This document shows positions 14,872 to 22,954 of a stretch of 24,412 nucleotides of DNA, one piece after another (within the stretch, counting starts at the first letter, position 1; every line of letters begins with the position of its first letter). The notes under the pieces are model-generated. The model was not told where the DNA came from. It worked only from the letters and a program-made list of their open reading frames with translations, and did no database searches. Both the position numbers and the translations under genes were made by a program. The stretch comes from J088 sp003695505 [NCBI: Candidatus Dadabacteria bacterium] (GTDB lineage Bacteria > J088): contig RFIY01000383.1 in assembly GCA_003695505.1 (NCBI GenBank), positions 1 through 24,412 on the forward strand, written 5' to 3'.

Positions 14872-15837
14872 GATCACCACCGCCGCACCAGCGACGCGAC
14901 CACTGCGAATCGCGTCGATCGCGGCCGGCGCATCACGCAGCGGCCAGGTTTCGACATGAACATCCACTGGGGTATGCCGGATCAATGCGAACAGTGATCG
15001 TCCATCCTCGCGCGTGAGGTTGGCGACACTGCGAATCTGACGTTCTTCCCAAAGCAATCGATACGGAAACGACGGAATGTCGGACATATGGATGCCGCCA
15101 CATACAACGATACCGCCTTTGTCGACGGCTTCCAGTGCCCGCGGAACCAGCGCGCCCACCGGCGCAAACAGAATTGCGGCATCAAGCGGCTCAGGCGGGG
15201 GCTCGTCACTACCTGCGGCCCAGAAGGCGCCAAGCTCGCGCGCAAACGCCTGTCCGTCCCGATCGCCGGGCCGGGTAAACGCAAACACCCGTTGCCCCTG
15301 CTGTGTCGCCACCTGACAAAGAATATGCCCGGCTGCTCCGAATCCATAGATACCGAGCGTCCGCGCCTGTCCAGCCAGCCGCCATGCGCGATGCCCGATC
15401 AGGCCGGCGCACAGCAATGGCGCCAGCCGTACGGGATCCTGATCTTCCGGAAGTTCAAAACAGAAACGGGCATCGGCAACCGCATGCGTCGCACATCCTC
15501 CATCACGCGTATAGCCGGTAAACACCGCATGATCGCACAGATTTTCGCGCCCCGTTCGACAAAACCGGCATGTTCCGCAAACACCACCGAGCCACGGCAC
15601 GCCAACGCGCGCGCCGACGGTGATATCGGAGCGAGATTCGATGACCCGACCGACAATCTGGTGTCCGAGTACTCGCGGCTCGGTCAGCGGCAAATCACCA
15701 TCAACGATATGTACGTCGGTACGGCACATGCCGCAAGCTTCGACCTCGAGCAGAACCTCCCCCTCCGCTGGCTGCGGTAGCGGGCGCACCTGTTCACAGA
15801 ATGTCCCTGTATGCGGATCGAACACGATCGCACGCAT
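14860..15837 (-). CDS. Zinc-dependent alcohol dehydrogenase (MDR family)
   Basis: A 325-residue medium-chain dehydrogenase. It starts at ATG 15837 behind GAAGTGA; upstream in-frame ATGs add 6-13 residues. Catalytic zinc ligands are in 'EACGMCRTDVH' and 'VLGHQIVGRV'. The structural zinc lobe is 'CGTCRFCRTGRENLCDH' (four Cys). 'GIYGFGAAGHILCQVA' is the NAD(P)-binding loop. The family fits the subgroup of AdhP-like enzymes that oxidise alcohols or reduce aldehydes; the substrate is not evident. It lies seven bases downstream of the beta-barrel gene's stop, so it is likely co-transcribed, and 66 bases upstream of sirC. Confidence 0.93.
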   Translation of the reverse strand: MRAIVFDPHTGTFCEQVRPLPQPAEGEVLLEVEACGMCRTDVHIVDGDLPLTEPRVLGHQIVGRVIESRSDITVGARVGVPWLGGVCGTCRFCRTGRENLCDHAVFTGYTRDGGCATHAVADARFCFELPEDQDPVRLAPLLCAGLIGHRAWRLAGQARTLGIYGFGAAGHILCQVATQQGQRVFAFTRPGDRDGQAFARELGAFWAAGSDEPPPEPLDAAILFAPVGALVPRALEAVDKGGIVVCGGIHMSDIPSFPYRLLWEERQIRSVANLTREDGRSLFALIRHTPVDVHVETWPLRDAPAAIDAIRSGRVAGAAVVIPEK

Positions 15838-15844
15838 CGTCACT

Positions 15845-17272
15845 TCAGAATGCATACCGTAGTCGCAACCAGACATAACTGTTGTCTGAAAGTGCGCCGT
15901 TTGGCGTATCCTCTGGCCCCGCGAGCAGGTTCACGCCGGCCTGCGCCTGCAAACCTGCAACTGGCGTCTCATAGATCAACGACGGCCCGACCCAGCCGTC
16001 GCCGAGATTGATGTCCCACATCCCGCGCGTCTCCAGCCAGAAACCGCCCTGTCCCAGCCGGGCCCGCATAATACCCAGCGCAATCGCGTTGAAGCGATCA
16101 ATCATGAACAGCTTTTCATCGGTTGCCAGCGCAGCACCGATCAGCGACAACGACCAGAGAAAGCGGTCACTGCTCAATGCATCGAAGCCCGCGAGCACGG
16201 CGAACGCCGGCACGCGAATCAGCTCCAGCGCTTCGGTGAAGGTACTCTGACGCGAAACGGCGATGGCTTCGAAGCGGGCCGTGACCTTTTCCATCGCCCG
16301 CGCGACAGATGCGCCGAACAGCGCCTGCCGCCGCGGTTTCTGCACATACATTGGACTGAATGCGGCAATCTCCTGAAATGCCAGCGAGCGCAACGTTTGC
16401 AGAGGTGTGCGGCCGCGAGCCTGCTCGGCCCGAAGAAACGCACTGAAATCCTTCGTGAAATCTGGTGCAGGCAGGTCCTCGGCGCCAAAAAAACCGATGA
16501 CGTCCAGATCCCAGCCTTCACCGTAGTGCGTCCATCGCAAACCTGCCTCGGCATAGCGCAGGTCGTCCGTCGCCTCCGTCACGAGTCCGGGCGCAATGTC
16601 CTGGTTGAGCGCGGACTCGACAAGGGGGATGTCTTCTGCGCCCTGGAGGTCGCGGATGGCGATTGGCGCCCAGTCGGACTGGTTGCCCGGAAGCCGTGCC
16701 GCCCGATAGAACGGAATCGCAACGACCTCCAGTTCGTTCTGATCACGGTACACGGTCCAGCGCGCCATCGGAATCGGACGCTTCTGGAATTCGTCCTCGA
16801 CGAACAGGTACTCGTCGAAGTCGCCGGGATTCAGTACGTCCAGCAGACTGGGGACGCCCCGGCCCCAGCGGCGGATCTGCTGTCCGACGACCAGTTCCCA
16901 GTCCTTCCGCTCGATGCGCCCCCACGCTTCCCAGAGTTCCGCGTCAAACCGCGCATCGCCCCCGCGGCGCCGCGGCAGCAACTCCCATCGCGCGGCGCCG
17001 GACATGTGCACGGACCACTTGCCTCGCTCGGTGATCTCGACGTCGAGCAGCCCCTTGTTACGCCACTCGTGCAGTTGCTCCCCGTTCAGGTCGTTGACGA
17101 GATCGGCATTCCAGCGCGAATAGACCAGCCCTCCCCAGGTCGCTTCCGGCCCGGAGGGCGCTGCACCCGAAGATCCGAACGGGTCCCAGTCAGCCCGGGC
17201 CGCACCCGCGGCAAACGCGACGAATCCTGCGACAAACAGCAGGATTCGCAAACGACCGGGAGAGCGCGTCAC
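15845..17272 (-). CDS. DUF1302-like outer-membrane beta-barrel protein
   Basis: A 475-residue protein from GTG 17272, which overlaps the LolA-like gene's stop as GTGA. A signal peptide ends at 'AAGAARA' before DWDPFG. The body alternates hydrophobic and polar residues, as in beta-barrels, and includes 'LVVGQQIRRWGRGVPSLLDV' followed by 'LNPGDFDEYLF', a hallmark of the DUF1302/alginate-export-like group. It ends 'LRLRYAF', with the terminal Phe used for BAM insertion. In related genomes this pair usually accompanies an RND (MMPL-type) exporter; none is in this window. It is probably an outer-membrane channel or lipid/hydrophobic-compound porin; the substrate is unknown. Confidence 0.85.
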   Translation of the reverse strand: MTRSPGRLRILLFVAGFVAFAAGAARADWDPFGSSGAAPSGPEATWGGLVYSRWNADLVNDLNGEQLHEWRNKGLLDVEITERGKWSVHMSGAARWELLPRRRGGDARFDAELWEAWGRIERKDWELVVGQQIRRWGRGVPSLLDVLNPGDFDEYLFVEDEFQKRPIPMARWTVYRDQNELEVVAIPFYRAARLPGNQSDWAPIAIRDLQGAEDIPLVESALNQDIAPGLVTEATDDLRYAEAGLRWTHYGEGWDLDVIGFFGAEDLPAPDFTKDFSAFLRAEQARGRTPLQTLRSLAFQEIAAFSPMYVQKPRRQALFGASVARAMEKVTARFEAIAVSRQSTFTEALELIRVPAFAVLAGFDALSSDRFLWSLSLIGAALATDEKLFMIDRFNAIALGIMRARLGQGGFWLETRGMWDINLGDGWVGPSLIYETPVAGLQAQAGVNLLAGPEDTPNGALSDNSYVWLRLRYAF

Positions 17273-18045
17273 CCCTGCTTCATCCGCCGCGTGCTGAAAA
17301 AGTCGGGCGGAAACTGAAGATTGTTCTTCTGCTCGATGATTTCCAGAATGGTCGCGTGCTTCTTGCGAACGTTTTCCATTTTCGTTCGGCGCGCAACCCA
17401 GTAACCATCCACCTGCGCAAGATCTTCGGCCGTCAGGATCTTGAGCAAACCGCGCCCATCGTAGAACTCGATGCGTACGGGAACGTAGTTGTCCTGACGC
17501 ACCCATTGCACGGTTTTCACATAGGGTGCGTCAGCAGGGTTCTTCGGCTTCGATTCGATCACCCAGGCCGGGTGGCCATCGACCGCTTCCTCTCGCAGCA
17601 ACTGATGCGTCCACTGGCCTGGCGCCCGCCCTTCGAGATCCGCAAACGTAAAATCGGTCCCCAGGAAACTCGCATTTTTCTGGCCACCACTGATACGCCG
17701 TGGTTCCTGCTTGAGCGCAGGCATATATAACCACTGGTCGTTGGCGCCACCGGGGTTTTCGACGACCAGCAAGGACACGCCAGCCACATCGCGCGGTTCG
17801 ACGAATCGCAGCAGACTGCGCGCGCCCTCGGGGGTACGGGCGGCAAACATCTCAACGGTACGCTCCTGGCGCGTTTCGCGGCCACCGCGCTGACCGAGCA
17901 GCACCATTTTGACCCGTATGGCGCTCGACTCCGGCGCGGGCTGCGCGGCAACTCTCTCGACAATGTCCTGTGCCGTGGGCCCCGCAATCGCGGGAAGAGG
18001 CAGAAACAGGGTAACGGCAAGCAGCAGTTTTCCGGCGCGTCGCAT
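17269..18045 (-). CDS. LolA-like outer-membrane lipoprotein-sorting protein
   Basis: About 258 residues from ATG 18045, giving a clean signal peptide ending 'LPLPAIA'; an in-frame GTG at 18066 adds seven residues. The mature part follows the 'outer membrane lipoprotein-sorting protein' family (LolA-like fold): 'RTVEMFAARTPEGARSLLRF', 'ISGGQKNASFLGTDFTFADL', 'VIESKPKN', 'VKTVQWVRQDNYVPVRIEFY' and 'VARRTKMENVRKKHATILEI'. Proteins of this family are periplasmic carriers of hydrophobic molecules, usually encoded beside RND exporters and a DUF1302 barrel. Here the barrel gene follows with a four-base overlap, so the two likely act together. Confidence 0.9.
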   Translation of the reverse strand: MRRAGKLLLAVTLFLPLPAIAGPTAQDIVERVAAQPAPESSAIRVKMVLLGQRGGRETRQERTVEMFAARTPEGARSLLRFVEPRDVAGVSLLVVENPGGANDQWLYMPALKQEPRRISGGQKNASFLGTDFTFADLEGRAPGQWTHQLLREEAVDGHPAWVIESKPKNPADAPYVKTVQWVRQDNYVPVRIEFYDGRGLLKILTAEDLAQVDGYWVARRTKMENVRKKHATILEIIEQKNNLQFPPDFFSTRRMKQG

Positions 18046-18167
18046 GATCTCAGGGTGTCCTTTCACATCGGGAACAAGGGGCTCCGCAGCAAAGAAGAAA
18101 AAGTATCCGATCCAGGTTCAACGTCGATCGTGGCCATACCTGACGAGACCTTCGAGCACGCATCCGG

Positions 18168-18181
18168 GTTCCGTTCGGAAC
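18168..18181 (-). terminator. Short hairpin just after the small secreted-protein gene
   Basis: GTTCC (18168-18172) and GGAAC (18177-18181) form a five-base stem with a four-base loop directly after the stop codon (18184-18182). There is no T-run. It may be an attenuator or mRNA end; support is weak. Confidence 0.25.
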
Positions 18182-18652
18182 TTACAGCGCCCGCAGGCGA
18201 TGGCGCACTTCGGGGTCGAGCCGAATCTCGTCTGGCGGCAACAACATCCAGCCCTCCTCGACACGACGCCAGCGTGCCTCGAGATCGACACATCGCGGCA
18301 ACCAGAGGTACCAACGACCACATAACCGGAGCGTCTGCCGCGCATAGCCGTAAGTGTCGTCCTGCTCGCGGCTGGTTACCGAAACACGGCGCAGCCGCGC
18401 GTCCTGGATGCCCGCGCGATCGACAAGCGCAACCAGATTCAGCAAGAATCGGTCTCGTCCGTCGTGATCGGCGAACAGCGGCGTCAACGCATCCCGCACC
18501 GCACGATGCCTGAGGCGCTTGCCCGTCAGTATCTGCTTCAGCACCTCGATGCGAGCGTCGAGCGGCGTGTCGGCCAGCGCCCGCACCTCGATCGCCCCGG
18601 CAAAACAGACCGCGGCCACCGCGAACATCAAATAACAGCGGATCTTCAACAC
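18182..18652 (-). CDS. Small secreted protein of unknown function
   Basis: A 156-residue frame from GTG 18652; ATG 18628 would give 148 residues. No clear ribosome site favours either. A hydrophobic N-terminus ('MFAVAAVCFAGAIEVRALAD') looks like a signal peptide. The rest is charged and helical, with two regions: 'RIEVLKQILTGKRLRHRAV' (about 35-55) and a Trp/Tyr-rich stretch 'LCGRWYLWLPRCVDLEARW' with two cysteines (about 110-128) that could be disulfide-bonded. No family is recognised. It lies between rlmI and the LolA-like gene on the same strand, 58 bases after rlmI, so it may belong to the envelope operon. Confidence 0.7.
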   Translation of the reverse strand: MLKIRCYLMFAVAAVCFAGAIEVRALADTPLDARIEVLKQILTGKRLRHRAVRDALTPLFADHDGRDRFLLNLVALVDRAGIQDARLRRVSVTSREQDDTYGYARQTLRLCGRWYLWLPRCVDLEARWRRVEEGWMLLPPDEIRLDPEVRHRLRAL

Positions 18653-18710
18653 CCGATCATGCTATCAGGTTCGTTTGACGGCGCGGCGCGGAGATCGCAA
18701 CACCGGATGC

Positions 18711-19880
18711 TCAGTCCAGGCGCGCACAGACGAGGAACTTCAGGTAGCTACCCTCGGGAAACGCCGGCAGCACCGGATGATCTGGCCCGGCCCCCGCGCG
18801 CTCGAGTATCTGGATCTGTGTCCCAGCCTGACTCGCTGCCTCGTGAACGATACGCGCAAACTGGCTGTCATCGATGTGGCTCGAACAACTGGCAGCGGCG
18901 AGAAGACCATTCGGAGACAGCATTTGCAGCCCCGCCGTAAACAGGCGGCGGTACGCGCGAATCGCTTTTGGGAGCGCCTGCCGATTGGGCGCGAAGCTGG
19001 GCGGATCAATAATCACGAGATCGGCCGTATCGGGCGCACGTTCCGTCAGCCAGTCGAACGCATCCGCCGTCACGAATGTCCATTCCGCCGGATCGAGACC
19101 GTTCAGCGCGAAATTGCGCTGAGCGGCAGCAATCGCCGGCCCGCTGATATCGACGCTGGTGACTTCGCGTGCGCCTCCCAGAGCCGCGGCGAGGCTGAAC
19201 CCGCCGGTGTAACAAAAGACATTGACCACACGCTGCCCTCGCGCAAGCTCGAACACGCGCCTGCGGTTTTCGCGTTGATCGATGAACCAGCCCGTCTTTT
19301 GCCCCTGCAGGACATCAGCCTCCATCTGCCAGTGATGCTCACGGCAGACGAGCGCTTCATCGATCGCACCGAAACAGATTTCGGCAGTGCCGCCACGACG
19401 CCGATTCCGGCGATGAACGAGCGCGCGCACGGCTGGGGCAGCCCGGCGCACCGCATCGACGAGCAACGGCAAACGCGCCTCGGCGGCAAGGCCATCGGTG
19501 CGGACGACGAGGACGTCCTGATACCGATCGATCTGCCACCCCGGTAACCGATCCGCTTCCCCATGTACGAGTCGAAACGCCTCGACATCGCGCGGCACCA
19601 CGCGCGCCCGCAGCGCAGCCGCCCGCCTCAGGCGCGCCTCGATCACACTGACATCATCGGGGCGTTCCGCCTCATTGGTTGACCAGACCCGTACGGCGAT
19701 ATTGGCATCCGGCTCATAGATGCCCGAGGCAACAAACCCCTGACGATCAAAGATCTGGCAGGCCATACCGGGTTCAGCCACCGGAAGCGCCTGGAGCGCC
19801 CCGGCGTAGATCCAGGGATGGCCGGCTTCAATGGCCGATCGCAGCGATTTCTTCAGCTTGAGGCGCAAGGGTGCAGTCAT
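18711..19880 (-). CDS. rlmI: RlmI-family class I SAM-dependent rRNA methyltransferase
   Basis: A 389-residue enzyme starting at ATG 19880, which overlaps the glycosyltransferase stop as ATGA; upstream in-frame codons lie antisense to that gene. An N-terminal PUA domain (about 1-80, 'SAIEAGHPWIYAGALQALPV') is followed by a linker and a Rossmann methyltransferase domain: 'VVNVFCYTGGFSLAAALGGA' binds SAM, with 'DLVIIDPPSFAP' and 'LLAAASCSSHID' (catalytic-cysteine region). RlmI makes m5C1962 in 23S rRNA; relatives have other rRNA targets. It is a housekeeping gene embedded in a cell-surface cluster, coupled to the glycosyltransferase. Confidence 0.93.
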   Translation of the reverse strand: MTAPLRLKLKKSLRSAIEAGHPWIYAGALQALPVAEPGMACQIFDRQGFVASGIYEPDANIAVRVWSTNEAERPDDVSVIEARLRRAAALRARVVPRDVEAFRLVHGEADRLPGWQIDRYQDVLVVRTDGLAAEARLPLLVDAVRRAAPAVRALVHRRNRRRGGTAEICFGAIDEALVCREHHWQMEADVLQGQKTGWFIDQRENRRRVFELARGQRVVNVFCYTGGFSLAAALGGAREVTSVDISGPAIAAAQRNFALNGLDPAEWTFVTADAFDWLTERAPDTADLVIIDPPSFAPNRQALPKAIRAYRRLFTAGLQMLSPNGLLAAASCSSHIDDSQFARIVHEAASQAGTQIQILERAGAGPDHPVLPAFPEGSYLKFLVCARLD

Positions 19881-20563
19881 TCGGATGGAGGCTCCGGCTG
19901 GTAGTGAGGCAGAAGGCGATCGGGGGCATGACCAAGGACGAGGTAACGAAACAGCAACGACCAGTTGCCAAACGTTCGTCGCCACGGGCCGTCCCGTTCC
20001 CAGCGCCGCGCATTGGTGACCACCGAAGCCCGCAGCAGATGGGGCGACATCCCGGCTTCGATGAAGCGGCGACACAGCGCGACATCCTCCATCAGCGGAA
20101 TATCCGGAAACCCACCGACCTGTTCGTATGCATCCTTGCGAAAGAACATGGCCTGATCACCATACACGAGATGAAACAGACGAATCCGCAATCGGACACC
20201 GAACTCGATGATCCGGTAGACCCTGGCCGGATGATCGATCGCCAGGTGAAACGCGCCAAACGGCACCTCATCGAGTGCCCGTTCGACCTGCCGAACGCCA
20301 TCTTCGGGGACGCGAGTATCGGCATGCACGACCCAGACGCCATCTGTTCGCACGGCCGCAACACCCGCCGCCAGTTGCGCTCCGCGGCCCGGCGATGACC
20401 GCACAACGTGTGCGCCGGCCCGCACGGCGGCCTCGACCGTGTCGTCGGTACTGCCACCATCGGCGACAATCAGCGCGGCCGGGCGCTGCCGAAGCAGCGT
20501 CTGCACGACGTCACCAATCCGCGCCCCCTCGTTCAGCGCCGGAATCACGATGGAGATCTCCAT
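19877..20563 (-). CDS. Family-2 glycosyltransferase, TIGR04283 type
   Basis: A 228-residue GT2 enzyme. 'ISIVIPALNEGARIGDVVQT' and 'LIVADGGSTDDTVEAA' form the nucleotide-sugar fold. 'GRGAQLAAGVAAVRTDGVWV' followed by 'HADTRVPE' is the metal/donor motif, and 'YGDQAMFFRKDAYEQVGGFP' with 'LMEDVALCRR' is the acceptor and catalytic region. This arrangement is characteristic of TIGR04283, annotated in arsenosugar or rSAM/selenodomain contexts; no rSAM or arsenic gene is nearby, so the substrate is unclear. The ATG lies one base inside the upstream stop (TGATG). It is probably cytoplasmic, at the inner face of the membrane. Confidence 0.92.
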   Translation of the reverse strand: MEISIVIPALNEGARIGDVVQTLLRQRPAALIVADGGSTDDTVEAAVRAGAHVVRSSPGRGAQLAAGVAAVRTDGVWVVHADTRVPEDGVRQVERALDEVPFGAFHLAIDHPARVYRIIEFGVRLRIRLFHLVYGDQAMFFRKDAYEQVGGFPDIPLMEDVALCRRFIEAGMSPHLLRASVVTNARRWERDGPWRRTFGNWSLLFRYLVLGHAPDRLLPHYQPEPPSE

Positions 20564-21657
20564 CAGCGCTGCTCCCGTGGGGAGAGATCAAAGCCGGTCG
20601 CATAACAGGCGACAACCAGCCACAGACATGGCCCCCACAACAATGGCACTTCGATCAGCGATTCGAGTGCGAACAGGGCCAGCGCCCAGCGGGACGCCTG
20701 CCCCGCTCGCCCTGTTGTCGCTCGCGCCCGAAACGCAACCAGCAACAACAGGCCCGGCAGGCCAGCCTCGACCACCCACCAGAGCAATGTGCTTTCAGGA
20801 TGTAGCGCGCGCCCCGCCGGCGCCGGGAGATGCACGGCCCAGGCTGGAAAGGCCCAGCGAAAGCTGCCGAAGCCTGTGCCCCACGGCCAGGTTTCCCAAA
20901 GCATCACCGCCGCATCGCGCCAGACCGGCAACCGGCCCGAAATGGACGCTACGCCGACCGAGGCCAGCGCCGCGACCCCGACGAATACACTCATGCCGCG
21001 CCAGGTGAATTCACCTGCGGGCCGCTCCGACGATCGCAAACTCCAGAGGACGAGCAGGGTCAGCAGAACCAGCGGCAGCATCGCACCGACCAGCCCCATG
21101 GCCGCGCCGATCAGCAACAGCGACAACCACGGCATGACCTCGGACCCGCGCAATCGTCGCAGCGGCTCGGCAGCCGTCATTGCCAGAAACGTCGCGATGT
21201 GGTTCTCGCCGCCCGCGATGATGCTCCGGCCACTCAGCCGCTCAACGATCACGCTAGCCGCGACGAACAGGCCGAGTCCCCGAATCATGCGGCCAACGTC
21301 GCGACGCCAGCGGCGCCCGCCTCCCAACAGGACGGTCCAGCAGGCTGCACCGGCAAACAGGGCGCCCCAGCGGAGCGACGCCCAGGGCGCGACGGACCAG
21401 CGGTCAAGCGCCGAGCCCGGGGCGTACCAGCCGGCTGGCGTCAGCGCCGCCGCGCGACTGAAGGCAGGCAGTACAGATTGCAGCAGCGCAAGGCCCGCCA
21501 GCAGCGCCCACGCGCGCGCACCTGCGGGCGAACGCCGCGTGACAGCCAGCAAAATCGCACCGCTACCCGCGACCACGAGATCCACTGCCGGTCCGGTCAA
21601 CAGGCGGACACACAGGATCAGAAAAAAGCCAATTATGATAAATTGTTCACGCGGCAC
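20563..21657 (-). CDS. O-antigen ligase/polymerase (Wzy-like) membrane protein
   Basis: A 364-residue polytopic membrane protein with about ten helices, starting at GTG 21657; no strong ribosome site is visible. The last third has the loop of the Wzy_C/O-antigen ligase family: 'GRLPVWRDAAVMLWETWPWG' followed by 'TGFGSFRWAFPAWAVHLP' and then 'ALHPESTLLWWVVEAGLPG' (GR..W, G.G.GSF, H.E...L). Such proteins polymerise or ligate lipid-linked glycans in the inner membrane. It heads the surface cluster and overlaps the glycosyltransferase by one base. The glycan is unknown. Confidence 0.85.
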   Translation of the reverse strand: MPREQFIIIGFFLILCVRLLTGPAVDLVVAGSGAILLAVTRRSPAGARAWALLAGLALLQSVLPAFSRAAALTPAGWYAPGSALDRWSVAPWASLRWGALFAGAACWTVLLGGGRRWRRDVGRMIRGLGLFVAASVIVERLSGRSIIAGGENHIATFLAMTAAEPLRRLRGSEVMPWLSLLLIGAAMGLVGAMLPLVLLTLLVLWSLRSSERPAGEFTWRGMSVFVGVAALASVGVASISGRLPVWRDAAVMLWETWPWGTGFGSFRWAFPAWAVHLPAPAGRALHPESTLLWWVVEAGLPGLLLLVAFRARATTGRAGQASRWALALFALESLIEVPLLWGPCLWLVVACYATGFDLSPREQR

Positions 21658-21733
21658 GGTACGTTCGGATGGTATGATTCAAACCTTATTTAAATATCTT
21701 GACACAGGTAGCGCAGTCCGCGATCATGTCGGA
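21658..21733. promoter_or_regulatory. AT-rich divergent promoter region
   Basis: This 76-base gap separates the minus-strand surface operon from the plus-strand lipoprotein operon. The stretch 21672-21704 is unusually AT-rich for this window (including TTATTTAAATATCTTGACA). No clear minus-strand promoter could be assigned. Confidence 0.5.
21699..21727 (+). promoter_or_regulatory. Candidate promoter of the lipoprotein operon
   Basis: A consensus -35 TTGACA (21699-21704) and a -10-like GATCAT (21722-21727, four of six matches) are spaced by 17 bases. The start point would fall at about 21734, the first base of the lipoprotein ATG, so the mRNA could be leaderless or nearly so. Confidence 0.4.
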
Positions 21734-22954
21734 ATGCGGCGCCTGTGGTCAATCGGTGCGGCAGCCGTTTGTGCAGTTGCCGTTTCCGCCTGTGGCGGTG
21801 GCGGGGTCAAGCCTCCGCCTCCAGAGTCCCTGAGCATCTCGGGGGTCTCCGCCGCGTGGATTCCAGATGAACGCAGCGTCCGCGTCGGCTGGCTTCCGGT
21901 CGCGCACCCCGACCTGACCGGCTTCCGCATCGAACGTACCGGCCCACTGACACCAACCGGTGCCGTACCAACCAGCGGCATCACCTGGGAACCGATCGCC
22001 GATGTCGACCAGGACGCGTTCTTGTACGATGACCCCGACGCCAAAACTGGCCAGCGCTACGGCTACCGGGTTGGCGCACGGTTTTCCGAAAAAGCTGCGG
22101 TCACGGCAGAGGTCGTGTCCTCGGCCGCATGGGTCGATACCCCGGCGGCATCACTGGCCGAAGCCATTCTTGCTGAAACCGCGCCGGATGTCTGCGTCGC
22201 CGTAACGGACGCCAGCGGCCTGACCCGTGCGCAACTCACCGATGGCCGCTCAGCGCAGGCCGCAACCGTGGCCGCGACGAGTCCGGCGGTGCAGTTCACC
22301 GCGAGAACGTTCGAGCAACGCGAATACCTGTTACGTTGGCGTGTCTATGCACGCAACGAACTGTTTTCGGATATCGGCGCGTTGAATCGGGGGCGACCGG
22401 TCGATACGAATGAACAAACACTGACGCTTCAGCCCGGAACCGTCGAATGCCATGTCGAGCAGCGCACGACGTTCGATTCGATCCACCGCCCGCTCAGTGG
22501 CGATCTGGAAGAAAACGATTACGCGCTGGTCGCCGAGCTGATTCCCTATGGTACAGGTGCATCCTTCACGAAACTGGTCGGCCCGGTGCAACGTGTCGTC
22601 CTGCCAAATGCACAGGCGCGCGCTCACGTCGCATTGACCAATGTCACGCCCGAGCCGGGAAACGTACTTCGCCCCGGCCTGCATCTGGTCCAGGCGAATA
22701 TTGCGTATGGCCTCGATCAGACGATCGGACGCAATGTCAGCGCACAGATTCGCGCAGTCTATTCGGATGGATCGGAATCGCTGCTCGACGTGTTCAGTGA
22801 AGATCCTCAGGCGGCATCCGGAACGATGGTCTATGCCACAGCGATCACCGTCACCGGCGACATGCAGCTTGTGCGTCTGATCGGACGCGCGGGCACAGGC
22901 GCACTCGACTCCGTACTGGCCCAGGATGAGGTGGACTATGTCGTGGCGCCGTGA
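21734..22954 (+). CDS. Lipoprotein with fibronectin-III-like domain, unknown function
   Basis: A 406-residue protein starting at ATG 21734, chosen because it opens a lipoprotein signal peptide ending 'VAVSAC'; a much longer frame upstream lies antisense to the Wzy-like gene. After a Gly/Pro tether (GGGGVKPPPPE), an Fn3-like domain spans about 36-125 ('SVRVGWLPVAHPDLTGFRIE', 'GQRYGYRVGARF'). The rest is beta-rich and unrecognised, with regularly spaced strands ('YLLRWRVYARNELFSDIGAL', 'AQIRAVYSDGSESLLDVFSE'). It is likely surface-attached. There is no clear ribosome site, consistent with the leaderless promoter reading. The next gene starts 17 bases inside its end. Confidence 0.85.
   Translation: MRRLWSIGAAAVCAVAVSACGGGGVKPPPPESLSISGVSAAWIPDERSVRVGWLPVAHPDLTGFRIERTGPLTPTGAVPTSGITWEPIADVDQDAFLYDDPDAKTGQRYGYRVGARFSEKAAVTAEVVSSAAWVDTPAASLAEAILAETAPDVCVAVTDASGLTRAQLTDGRSAQAATVAATSPAVQFTARTFEQREYLLRWRVYARNELFSDIGALNRGRPVDTNEQTLTLQPGTVECHVEQRTTFDSIHRPLSGDLEENDYALVAELIPYGTGASFTKLVGPVQRVVLPNAQARAHVALTNVTPEPGNVLRPGLHLVQANIAYGLDQTIGRNVSAQIRAVYSDGSESLLDVFSEDPQAASGTMVYATAITVTGDMQLVRLIGRAGTGALDSVLAQDEVDYVVAP

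Noticed and set aside
18085-18130. Promoter for the LolA-like gene
   Set aside because: TTGAAC and GATACT occur on the minus strand but not at a workable spacing.
20789-21733. 315-codon upstream extension of the first Fn3 lipoprotein
   Set aside because: It is antisense to the Wzy-like gene; the lipoprotein signal peptide at 21734 marks the true start.
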